Assembly (NCBI GenBank): GCA_963712835.1
Contig: CAVQJJ010000002.1
Location: 868,001-932,000, forward strand
Length of the DNA stretch: 64,000 bases
DNA from: DATARH01 sp963712835
GTDB lineage: Bacteria; Pseudomonadota; Alphaproteobacteria; ATCC43930; CGMCC-115725
Reading direction: 5' to 3'
The first letter of the stretch is position 1, and each line of letters begins with the position of its first letter. Under the pieces are notes generated by a model. That model was not told the DNA's origin, did no database searches, and saw only the letters and a list, made by a program, of their open reading frames with translations. The position numbers and the translations under genes were made by a program. This document shows positions 15,842 to 24,613 of the stretch, piece after piece.

Positions 15842-18692
15842 CTATTTCAAAGCCTGTTCCAACGCGGCGGCGAGAGCGGGCAAGCCCTTCTCGACGCCAT
15901 TGGCGAGATGCACGCGCAAGGCCCGCCGCCCGCGCTCGGCGAGCACGTCGAAATCGCCGCGCGCCTGCGCCGCCTTGACCACGCCGAACGTGTATTTGGC
16001 GCCCGGCACCGGCAGATCGGCGGGATCGCTGCAGGTGATCTGCAAGAACACGCCGCTGTTCGGGCCACCTTTGTAGGCCTGTCCGGTTGAATGCAGGAAG
16101 CGCGGCCCGAAGCCGAGGCAGGTCGCGACCTTCTTCGTGTCGCGCACCGCGAGCCGCATCTTCTGCATCGCCGCGATATGCGCCGGGGTTCGCTCGATGT
16201 AGGCGAGGAGCGCGACATAGTCGCCTGCCTTGCCGCGGTCGAGATGCGCCTTCAGCGCGGCGACGAGGCTCGTCGCCTTGGGCTTCAATTCGCCTTCGTT
16301 ACGCGGATCGGCGAACAACTCGACGCCGTCGAACGCGGCAAACGGCGCTTCCGGCGGCAGTTTACCGGTTTGGTCATAGGCCGTGGTCAATTCGCGGGTC
16401 TTGACCTTGCTCGCCTCGACATCGGGCTGATCGAACGGGTTGATGCCAATGACCGAGCCGGCAACCGCGGTCGCCATCTCCCAACGGAAGAATTCCTGAC
16501 CGAGCTGGATCTTGTCGTTGATGATGATGCGCACAACCGGCTGGCCGACAGCCTCGAGCGCGGCGACTGCCGCCTCTTGGGCCTCGTCCTTGTCCGAGGC
16601 GAGCTTGGCATAAGCGAACAGCCGGTCGTTGCCGTACACCGCGGGCGATCCGGCCGCCTCGGCATCGACCGGGACGATACCCTTGCCGATCTTGCCGGTC
16701 GAACTCGGCGAGAAGCTGTTCGAGCCAGGCGCCGAAATCGGCTATCCCCGGCGACGACAGGATCGTCACCTTGTCCCGGCCTTGGCGCTGGCAGACACCC
16801 ATGATCGCGCCAAGGATGACACCTGGGTTCTCGGCCGGTGGCGCGCTCGCCGCGCAGGACCTCACCATCTCGGCCGTGCTGTCGAGGAACGCCTGCGGGT
16901 CGATGCCGCTCGCGACCGCGGGCACCATGCCAAAGTTCGACAGCACCGAGTAACGCCCGCCGATGCTTGCCAGCCCGTGGAACACGGCGCGGAAGCCTTC
17001 GGCGCGGGCCATGCGCTCGACCGCCGAGCCGGGATCGGTGATCGCGACGAAATGCTTTGCCGCCTCGGCCGTACCACCCAGCGCCTGCGTCGCGCGGTCG
17101 AAGAAATACGCCTTGAAGATGTTGGGTTCGAGCGTGCTGCCCGATTTGCTCGACACCAAAAAGAGCGTCTTCTTGAGATCGACCTTGCCCTCGAACGCCT
17201 TGACCTGCGCCGGATCGGTCGAGTCCAGCACGTGCAGCTTTGGGAAACCCGCCTTCGAGCCGAAGGTCTCGGCGAAGACCTCGGGGCCTAGGCTGGAGCC
17301 TCCCATGCCGAGCAACAGCACATCGCTGAACCCGGCCTTCTTGACGTCAGCGGCGAAGTTCTGCAGCGCTGCGACACCCTTCAACTGGTCGTCGACGATA
17401 CCGAGCCAGCCGACCCATTTTGTTTCGTCGGTCTCAGTCCATAGCGAGGCGTCGGCGTGCCACAGGCGACGAATCTTGCCTTCCTTGCGCCAATCCTCGA
17501 CCGCGGCCTTGACGTCCGTCTCGATCGCCGCCGGCAGCTTGTAGCTCATCGCGTTGAGCTTTGGCCCGAGTACGAGACGGCGCTTTGTCTGAACCGCGGC
17601 GTAAAGCTGGTCGGCCGCATCGGCGAACAGCCGGACACCGTCGGCGACCAGCTTCTGGGTCGCGTCCTCTAGGGAGACGCCGGAGTTGCTCAGCGTGGCC
17701 ATCACTTGCTCGGCGGCAGCGACGTCTTCTTCCAGGCTGGCACGCGGCCGGCCGTGGTCGCGGAACGCGTCCATCGTCGGCGGCGGCATGGTGTTGACCG
17801 TGTCGGCGCCGATCAGCTCGTCGCAATAGAGCACGTCGCTATAGGCCTTGTTCTTCGTGCCCGTGCTCGCCCATAGCAGGCGCTGCGTCTGCGCGCCGCT
17901 TTGCGCCAGTCGCAGCCAGCGCTCGCTGGAGTAGATATCGTTATAGAGTTTGTATGTCAGCTTGGCGTTGGCGATCGCGACCTTGCCCTTGATCGCGGCG
18001 AGCTTCGCCGCGGTCGCCGCATCGGCGCCGGCGATCTTCGCGTCGAGCGCATCGTCGATCAGTGTGTCGATCCGGCTGATGAAGAAGCTGGCGACACTCG
18101 CCACCCGGTGCGGATCCCCACCCTTGGCGACAAAGTCCTCCAACCCAGAGATGTAGGCGTCCGCCACCTGGGCGTAGACCTCCTTCGCGAACAGCAGCGT
18201 CACGTTGATGTTGATGCCCTCGCCGATCAGCGTGCGGATCGCCGGTATGCCGGGCTTGGTGCCGGGCACCTTGACCATTAGGTTGCGCCGGTCGACCTCG
18301 CGCCACAGGCGGCGCGCCTCCTCGATCGTGCCGTGCGTGTCCATCGCCAGATAGGGCGAGACCTCGAGGCTGATATAGCCGTCGCGGCGTTGGGTTTGCT
18401 CATAGACGCCGGCGAGCTGATCGGCGCCTTCCTGGATCTCGCGCACCGCGAGATCCTCGAAGAGGGCCGCGGGGTCGAGGTCGCCGGTAGCCTCGGCGGC
18501 GCGGATCATCTCGTCGTAATCGTCGCCGTGGCCGATCGCTTTCTCGAAAATCGACGGATTTGAGGTGACGCCGCGCAGCCCGTCATCGGCGATGAGGCGT
18601 TTCAAGTCGCCGCTCTTCAGCAGGTCGCGGCTGACAAAGTCAAGCCATACCGACTGCCCGTGTTCGTTCAATTCCTTGAGCGGATTAGCCAT
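15842..18692 (-). CDS. tal-pgi: Bifunctional transaldolase/glucose-6-phosphate isomerase, interrupted by a one-base frameshift
   Basis: Read with one base skipped at about 16701-16706, this is one gene of about 949 codons, the usual length of the fused enzyme. Residues 1 to about 370 are transaldolase, with the Schiff-base lysine in NLMVKVPGTKPGIPA and the loop WASTGTKN. The rest is phosphoglucose isomerase: LLGMGGSSLGPEVF and FLVSSKSGST lie before the shift, and NPFDQPDVEASKVKT, which carries the catalytic lysine, lies after it. Upstream the frame reads ...LLAEFDRQ and then drifts to a stop at 16374; the next frame gives STGKIGKGIVPVDAEA, the expected continuation. If real, the shift removes the last roughly 285 residues of the isomerase. 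The start follows AAGGAG, 6 bases after tkt. Confidence 0.9.
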
Positions 18693-18698
18693 CGCGTC

Positions 18699-20765
18699 CT
18701 ACTCCTTGCGGGCGAGCTGCGCTTTGGCGGCAGCGTACACGTTTTCTCCGGTGAACCCGAACTTGACCAAGAGTTCCTTAAGCGGGGCCGAGGCTCCGAA
18801 CGTCTTCATCGCGATAATCGTGCCGCGCAGGCCGGTATAGCGTTCCCAGCCAAGCGCGGAGGCTTGCTCGACCGCGATGCGACGTGTGCATGACGGCGGC
18901 AGCACCGTATCCTTATACGCGTCGTCTTGCTTCTCGAACAATTCCCACGACGGCATGCTGACGACGCGGGCGGCAACCCCTTCACCCGCCAGCTTCTCAT
19001 AAACTTCGACGCAGAGCGAAACTTCGCTGCCGGTGGCCATCAGGATGATGTCGGGCGCGCCGGGTTTGGCATCGGCGAGGATATAGGCGCCCTTTCGGAG
19101 TCCGCTCGCCGGCGCGAATTTGTCGCGGTCGAGCGTCGGCAGGTTCTGCCGGCTGAGGATCAAGCAGTGCGGTTCGTGCTTGGCCTCGACCGTGACGCGC
19201 CAGGCTTCGGCGACCTCATTGGCGTCGCAGGGGCGGAACACGGTAAGGCCGGGGATCGAGCGCAGCCCGACCAGCTGCTCGACCGGCTGATGGGTTGGAC
19301 CGTCCTCGCCGACGCCGATCGAATCGTGGGTAAAAAGAAAGGTGGCCGGCAGCTCCATGATCGCCGACAAGCGGATCGGCGGCTTCATATAATCTGAGAA
19401 AATCATGAAACCGGAGCCGAACGGGCGCAGCTTCGACAGAGCGAGCCCGTTGCAGATCGATCCCATCGCGTGTTCGCGAATACCAAAATGGAAGTTGCGG
19501 CCGAGCCGGTTGTCGGCTTCCTGATCGCCGGCCCCTTCAAAGGTCAGCCGCGTCTTCGTCGACGGCGCTAGGTCGGCCGCTCCGCCGATCAGCCAGGGCA
19601 GGTTCTGTGCGATTTTGTTGAGCACTTGGCCCGACAAGTCGCGGCTGGCAATACCCTTCGGATCGGCCGGGAAGACCGGTATGTCCTTGTCCCAGCCATC
19701 CGGCAGGTCACGTCGCTGGATCTGCTCGAAATGCGTCGCGAGCTCGGGATAGGCCGCCTTGTATTTGGCGAACATCGCTTCCCAATCGCGCCGCAGCGCG
19801 GCGCCGCGCGCGCCAATCCCAGCGGCGAAATGCTGGTAGACGCCATCGGGCACAAGAAACTGCGCGTCTTCCGGCCAGCCGTAATTGCGCTTGGTGGCCT
19901 TGACCTCCTCGACGCCGAGCGGCTCGCCGTGCACGCCGGAGGTGTCCTGCTTGTGCGGTGCGCCGTAGCCGATATGGCTTTCAACAATGATCAGGGTCGG
20001 CCGGTCCGTGGTGCGCTTGGCATCGGCGATTGCCGCCGCGATCCGCTCGCGGTCATTGGCGTCGCCGACCCGTTGTACCTGCCAGCCGTAGGCGAGAAAC
20101 CGTGACGCGACGTCCTCGCTGAAGGCGAGCGACGTGTTGCCCTCGATCGTGATGTGGTTGCTGTCGTAGATCCAGCAGAGGTTGCCGAGCTTCAGATGCC
20201 CGGCGAGCGACGCCGCCTCGCTCGACACGCCCTCCATCATGCAGCCGTCGCCGCACAGCGCGTAGGTCATGTAATCGAACAGCTTAAAGTCCGGCATATT
20301 GAAATAGCCGGCGAGCCAGTCGGCGGCGATCGCCATGCCGACGCTGGTCGCGATCCCCTGCCCCAACGGCCCGGTCGTGGTCTCGACGCCCGAGGTCCAA
20401 TGATATTCGGGATGGCCCGGGCATTTGCTGTCGAGCTGACGGAATTTCTTCAGATCGTCGAGCGACACGGTCGGCGTGCCGAGCCGCTCGTATTCCGCGT
20501 CGACCGACTTCACCTGGGTCAGGTGCAGCATCGAATAGAGCAAGGTCGAGGCATGGCCGGACGACAGCACGAAGCGGTCGCGGTTCGGCCAGATCGGATC
20601 CTCCGGATCGAAGCGGAGAAATTCCTGCCATAGCGTGTAGACAACCGGCGCCATCGCCATCGGCGTACCGGGATGCCCCGAATTCGCCTGCTGAACGGCG
20701 TCGATGCACAGCGTACGGATCGTGTTGACGCTAATCTCGTCGATCGTACCAGTCGGCATGCTCAT
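18699..20765 (-). CDS. tkt: Transketolase
   Basis: 688 residues. It transfers two-carbon ketol units between pentose, hexose and tetrose phosphates with thiamine diphosphate. It shows the N-terminal ANSGHPGTPMAMA, the ThDP motif GDGCMMEGVSSEAA ending in DSNHITIEG, and, in the pyrimidine domain, THDSIGVGEDGPTHQPVEQ with the catalytic glutamate and histidines. The ATG at 20765 follows GGAAAGG; a second ATG two codons on is the alternative. It is the first gene of the operon and has a 351-base leader region before it. Confidence 0.97.
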   Translation of the reverse strand: MSMPTGTIDEISVNTIRTLCIDAVQQANSGHPGTPMAMAPVVYTLWQEFLRFDPEDPIWPNRDRFVLSSGHASTLLYSMLHLTQVKSVDAEYERLGTPTVSLDDLKKFRQLDSKCPGHPEYHWTSGVETTTGPLGQGIATSVGMAIAADWLAGYFNMPDFKLFDYMTYALCGDGCMMEGVSSEAASLAGHLKLGNLCWIYDSNHITIEGNTSLAFSEDVASRFLAYGWQVQRVGDANDRERIAAAIADAKRTTDRPTLIIVESHIGYGAPHKQDTSGVHGEPLGVEEVKATKRNYGWPEDAQFLVPDGVYQHFAAGIGARGAALRRDWEAMFAKYKAAYPELATHFEQIQRRDLPDGWDKDIPVFPADPKGIASRDLSGQVLNKIAQNLPWLIGGAADLAPSTKTRLTFEGAGDQEADNRLGRNFHFGIREHAMGSICNGLALSKLRPFGSGFMIFSDYMKPPIRLSAIMELPATFLFTHDSIGVGEDGPTHQPVEQLVGLRSIPGLTVFRPCDANEVAEAWRVTVEAKHEPHCLILSRQNLPTLDRDKFAPASGLRKGAYILADAKPGAPDIILMATGSEVSLCVEVYEKLAGEGVAARVVSMPSWELFEKQDDAYKDTVLPPSCTRRIAVEQASALGWERYTGLRGTIIAMKTFGASAPLKELLVKFGFTGENVYAAAKAQLARKE

Positions 20766-21116
20766 GGTGGGCCTTTCCGCGGCTTCGGACGGTTTCGGCG
20801 CTCATGCCGGCGCCGTCATGCTCGCCGGCTCTAGTGACAGGGCGGTGACAATCTCGTTGATGATCACCGCGCCTGTCTTGTCAATTCGCATCAAAGACTG
20901 GCGTTTAAGCTTAATTCATCCGTTTGCCCGCGACCTTTGGTTGACACGCGACAGCACCACGCCCGTCAGCCTCTCGGCCGCATCTCGCGGCCGGGTTCGT
21001 GATAGCGCGATGGTCGCCGATCGTGGACTAATCGGGAGCCTCGTGGTGCCATGGGCTGAAACAAAGCCAGGGTTTATATTGTCTCGTTTTTCCGGCGCTT
21101 GCGCAACCGACTCGGA
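20766..21116. other. 351-base gene-free region ahead of the pentose phosphate operon
   Basis: No convincing gene on either strand. It should hold the terminator of the ABC-importer operon and the promoter of tkt, both on the minus strand. A perfect TTGACA is read leftward at 20884-20879, but 17 bases further on the -10 position reads ATCAAC, a poor match, so the promoter is only suggested. The middle (20881-20925) is AT-richer than the surroundings, as expected for a regulatory region. No clear operator dyad was found. Confidence 0.35.
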
Positions 21117-22013
21117 TCAGCGACGGCGGGGATCGAGCGCGTCGCGCAGTCCGTCGCCGAACAGATTGAGCGACAACACCAGAAGAAAGATCGCCAGCCC
21201 CGGCCACAGCGCCATCCACGGCGCCTGCGAGATGAAATTCTTCGCCGTGTTGAGCATGCTGCCCCAGGACGGGTCGGGCGGCTGTTCGCCGAGCCCCAAG
21301 AAAGACAGTGCCGCCTCGGCGATGATCGCGCTCGCCGCGGCAAGCGTCGCCTGCACCAAAAGCGGCGGCACGATGTTGGGCAGGATATGGCGCAGCACGA
21401 TACGGTATTGCGGATTGCCGACGGCGCGCGCGGCCTCGATGTAGTCCTCGTGCTTGACGGCGAGCACCTGGCCTCGGGTCAGCCGGGCGAAGATCGGCGT
21501 CTGCGACACGCCGATGGCGATCATCGCGTTGGCGAGGCTGGGGCCGAGAAACGCCGCCAGCGCGATCGCCAAAATCAGAAAAGGGATTGCCAGCATCGCG
21601 TCGACCATCCGCATCAGCGTCCCATCGACGATGCCGCCGAGATAGCCCGAGACGAGGCCGATCGGCACGCCCACCGCCAACGCCAGCGAAACCGAGACCA
21701 GCCCGGCCGAGAGCGAGGCGCGCGTGCCCCAGATCACCCTAGACAGGACATCGCGGCCGATCTCGTCGGTGCCGAACCAGTGCAGCGCCGAAGGCGCCTT
21801 GCGCACCAAGAGCCAATGAGTCGCGAGAGGATTGTAGGGCGAGACCAGCGGCGCGAGGATCGCCAGCGCGATAAAGAACGCCACCACGGCCAGCCCGGCG
21901 AGGGCGGTGCGCCGCTGCACCAAGATGCGCAAAGAGCGCTGCCATGGGCGCTCGCCGACATCGTCGTCGACCAGCTGGGTGCCGCCGCGGGGATCTAGCA
22001 ACTCGGCGGTCAT
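21117..22013 (-). CDS. ABC transporter permease, DppC/OppC type
   Basis: 298 residues, about six membrane helices. An N-terminal cytoplasmic stretch is followed by LVSPYNPLATHW and HWFGTDEIGRDVLSRVIWGTR, typical of the OppC_N domain. The EAA loop that contacts the ATPase is EAARAVGNPQYRIVLRHILPNIVPP. The ATG at 22013 overlaps the stop of the partner permease in ATGA. It forms the translocation pore of a peptide- or nickel-type importer with the gene before it. The next gene (tkt) is unrelated, so no ATPase follows. Confidence 0.92.
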   Translation of the reverse strand: MTAELLDPRGGTQLVDDDVGERPWQRSLRILVQRRTALAGLAVVAFFIALAILAPLVSPYNPLATHWLLVRKAPSALHWFGTDEIGRDVLSRVIWGTRASLSAGLVSVSLALAVGVPIGLVSGYLGGIVDGTLMRMVDAMLAIPFLILAIALAAFLGPSLANAMIAIGVSQTPIFARLTRGQVLAVKHEDYIEAARAVGNPQYRIVLRHILPNIVPPLLVQATLAAASAIIAEAALSFLGLGEQPPDPSWGSMLNTAKNFISQAPWMALWPGLAIFLLVLSLNLFGDGLRDALDPRRR

Positions 22014-22951
22014 GTCCGCAGCCGCGGATTGATCAGCACGTAGGCGATGTCGGCGAACAGGTTCAGCATGATGTAGGCGAACGCCGTACACAGCACGACG
22101 CCCTGCACGACCGCGTAATCGCGGTTGAATACCGCGTCGACGATCAGCTTGCCGAAGCCGGGGATCGTAAAGACCTGCTCGGTCAATACGGCGCCCGAGA
22201 GGAGCCCGCCGAATTCCAGCGCGCCCAAGGTCACCACGGGGATCAGTGCATTGCGCAGCGCATGGCGCAGCACGACGCTCGTCTGGCTCAGCCCCTTGGC
22301 GCGCGCGGTGCGGATGTAATCGGCGCTCAGCACTTGCAGCATCGCGCTCCGGGTGTGGCGCATCATCACCGCGGCGATCGCGTTGCCGAGCACGAAGGCC
22401 GGCATGATCAGGGTCAGCAGGTTCTGCTTGAGGCTTTCGGCGGGCGGCACGAAGCCCGAGGCCGGCAACCAGCCCAAGGTCACCGAGAACAACAGGATCA
22501 GCATGATCCCCAGCCAGAAATTGGGCATGGAGATGCCCCACAGCGCGACCATCGTCGCGCCGTAATCGATCGCGGTGTCGTGCTTGACCGCGGCGAGGAT
22601 GCCGGCCGGCACGCCGATGGCGACGGCGACCAGCATCGCCAAGCCGGCGAGCTCGCCGGTCACCGGAAGCTTTTCGAGGATGAGGTCCTTGACCGGCCGC
22701 TTGATGCGGATCGACTCGCCGAGATCGCCCCGCGCGACGCCCTCGACCCACAGCGCGTAGCGCACCGGCAGCGGTTCATCGAGGTGATATTTTTGCCGCA
22801 GATAGGAAATGACCGCCGGGTCCTGGTCCTCTCCGGCCATCGCCATCGCCGGATCACCCGGCAAAAGTTGCTGCAGCCCGAAAATCAGCACGGACACGAA
22901 GAACAGCGTCGGGAAAATCAGCGCGATGCGGCGGATGAGGAAGGCAGTCAC
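22010..22951 (-). CDS. ABC transporter permease, DppB/OppB type
   Basis: 313 residues starting at a GTG 13 bases after the binding-protein gene. It begins with the family hallmark IRRIALIFPTLFFVSVLIF and QQLLPGDPA, has YHLDEPLPVRYALWVEGVARGD in the periplasmic loop, and carries the EAA loop TARAKGLSQTSVVLRHALRNALIP. It pairs with the DppC-type permease, coupled by a 4-base overlap. The family moves di- and oligopeptides, nickel or glutathione; the substrate must be read from the binding protein and neighbours. Confidence 0.92.
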   Translation of the reverse strand: MTAFLIRRIALIFPTLFFVSVLIFGLQQLLPGDPAMAMAGEDQDPAVISYLRQKYHLDEPLPVRYALWVEGVARGDLGESIRIKRPVKDLILEKLPVTGELAGLAMLVAVAIGVPAGILAAVKHDTAIDYGATMVALWGISMPNFWLGIMLILLFSVTLGWLPASGFVPPAESLKQNLLTLIMPAFVLGNAIAAVMMRHTRSAMLQVLSADYIRTARAKGLSQTSVVLRHALRNALIPVVTLGALEFGGLLSGAVLTEQVFTIPGFGKLIVDAVFNRDYAVVQGVVLCTAFAYIMLNLFADIAYVLINPRLRT

Positions 22952-22964
22952 CGCGCGGCCCGGC

Positions 22965-24485
22965 TCATTTCATCTCGATCCCTTGCGGGCGGATCAGACC
23001 GTCGGGATATGGGGTGAACCCCGCGAGCTTCGCGTTCATCGCGTAGAGCCATTTTTGATGCCACAGATAGATGATCGGCCGGTCGGCGAGAACGTGGTGG
23101 GCAACGATCGCGTATTGCGCCATGCGATCTTCGGTCGAGCTGGCGGTCCGCGCGGCGTCGAGTGCGGCTTCGACATCAGGGTTGCAGTATTTCGCCGCGT
23201 TCAACGCCGGCGGCGCCTTGCAGCTGGCGAAATTGTAGATGTTGCCGTCGGGGTCGGTGCGCCCGCTCCAGCCGATCTGATAGGCCTCGAAATCGCCCTT
23301 GCTGGCGAGGTCGAGCGACGAGGCGAACTCGGTCGACTGAATCTTGATATCGAACCCGGCCTCGGCTGCCATCGACTGGATCACTTGCGCCGCCTGCAGG
23401 AATTCGTTGCCGTTCGGCACCATCATCGTAAAAGACGGGTGCGGTACGCCCGCCTCGGCGAGCAGCGACTTCGCCTTGGCGACGTCGCGCGCCGGGATCG
23501 GCAACGACTTGACGTACCACGGGCTCGACGGCGCCTCCCACTGGTTGCCGGGCTCGAACTGGCCGTTGAAGACGACCTGGTTCAGCGCGTTGCGGTCGAT
23601 CGACAATTCGAGCGCCTCGCGCACCCGCTTGTCTTGGCCGAGCGGGTTCTTGGCGCGCTCGCCGTGATTGAGATTGACGGTGATGCCGGTATAGGCGAGC
23701 GAGGTGATCGTCGCGAGCTTGAGCCGGCTGTCCTTCTTGACCGCGTCGAGATCGGTCGCGGCGACGCGCTCGATCAGGTCGAGTTGCCCCGATTGCAGAT
23801 TGGCGAGCCGCACGGTGGAATCCACGATCGGCAGAAAGACGATGCGGTCGAAATGCACCGCGCCCTTGTTCCAGTAGTCGGGGAAGCGGTCGAGCACGAT
23901 ACGGTCCTGTGCGACACGCTCGGTGAACTTGTAGGGGCCGGCGCAGACCGGATGCTCGCCGAACTTGTCGCCCGCGGCCTGCGCGGCCTTCGGCGAGACG
24001 ATCATGCCGGCGCGGTCGGACAATTGCGCGAGGAGCGGCGCGAACGGCTTGTCGAGCATCAGCTTGACCGTGTGGTCGTCGACGATCTCGACCGATTTCA
24101 CCGCGCTGATCTCGGCCTTGCGGTTGGAACCGGGCATCGTCAGGTGGCGCTCGATGCTGAACTTGACCGCGGCGGCGTCCATCGGCTCGCCGTCCTGGAA
24201 CTTGACGCCCTGGCGCAGCGTCATCACCAGGCCCTTGTTGTCGTCGACCCAATGCCATTCGGTCGCGAGCTGCGGCACGATCTTCAAATCGGGGGTGATG
24301 TCGACAAGCTTGTCGCACATCGCGGCAAAGACGATGCGGCCGACAAAGGTGCGCGCGAGCGTCGGGTCGAGAATGTCCGGGTCTTCCGCGAGTCCGATGC
24401 GCAGCGTCGTCTGCGCGCTAGCAATGCCGCTGACAAGGCCTGCCGCGAGCACGATCGCCGCCGCCCAAACGCGCTTCGCTCTCAT
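22965..24485 (-). CDS. ABC transporter substrate-binding protein, family 5 (peptide/glutathione type)
   Basis: 506 residues, starting at MRAKRVW behind GGGGGGAGCG. A signal peptide ends SAQT, so it is periplasmic. SBP_bac_5 features are LRIGLAEDPDILDPTLAR near the mature N-terminus, DGEPMDAAAVKFSIERH, the VCAGPYKF turn and RVREALELSIDRNALNQVV. It delivers the ligand to the two permeases that follow. The gamma-glutamyltransferase gene before it suggests glutathione or another gamma-glutamyl compound, as with GsiB, but the binding pocket cannot be read from sequence alone. Confidence 0.92.
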   Translation of the reverse strand: MRAKRVWAAAIVLAAGLVSGIASAQTTLRIGLAEDPDILDPTLARTFVGRIVFAAMCDKLVDITPDLKIVPQLATEWHWVDDNKGLVMTLRQGVKFQDGEPMDAAAVKFSIERHLTMPGSNRKAEISAVKSVEIVDDHTVKLMLDKPFAPLLAQLSDRAGMIVSPKAAQAAGDKFGEHPVCAGPYKFTERVAQDRIVLDRFPDYWNKGAVHFDRIVFLPIVDSTVRLANLQSGQLDLIERVAATDLDAVKKDSRLKLATITSLAYTGITVNLNHGERAKNPLGQDKRVREALELSIDRNALNQVVFNGQFEPGNQWEAPSSPWYVKSLPIPARDVAKAKSLLAEAGVPHPSFTMMVPNGNEFLQAAQVIQSMAAEAGFDIKIQSTEFASSLDLASKGDFEAYQIGWSGRTDPDGNIYNFASCKAPPALNAAKYCNPDVEAALDAARTASSTEDRMAQYAIVAHHVLADRPIIYLWHQKWLYAMNAKLAGFTPYPDGLIRPQGIEMK

Positions 24486-24564
24486 CGCTCCCCCCGCATC
24501 GTACCGCTTCTTATGCACAAGCAACGCCAACCCGACCCGGCGCACGTCAAGCCAGCGTGATGCC

Positions 24565-24605
24565 GGGACGCGGGCGTCCCGCCCGCATGCGGCCGAGACG
24601 GCCGC
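24565..24605. repeat. Two adjacent perfect palindromes (REP-like) between ggt and the binding-protein gene
   Basis: Two 7-bp stems stand side by side. The first is GGGACGC (24565-24571) with its complement at 24574-24580 and a 2-base loop. The second is GCGGCCG (24589-24595) with its complement at 24599-24605 and a 3-base loop. They lie in the 128-base gap inside the operon, so the hairpins would be in the transcript and could protect or attenuate it. There is no T run, so a simple terminator is unlikely. Confidence 0.65.
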
Positions 24606-24613
24606 GGTCCACG

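Noticed and set aside
16701..16706. Programmed +1 frameshifting in tal-pgi
   Set aside because: GAG TTC GAC has no slippery run, rare codon, stop codon or stimulatory structure of known +1 sites. A plain indel or read error is simpler.
15842..18692. Separate tal and pgi genes
   Set aside because: The transaldolase frame continues without stop into the isomerase, and the total length after one-base correction equals the known fused enzyme.
20941..20946. Plus-strand TTGACA as a promoter
   Set aside because: No plausible -10 element follows at 16-18 bases and there is no plus-strand gene downstream that could use it.
20704..21444. A 246-codon plus-strand frame over the tkt leader and permease end
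   Set aside because: It is antisense to tkt and the permease at its ends, has no ribosome site and shows no recognisable domain.
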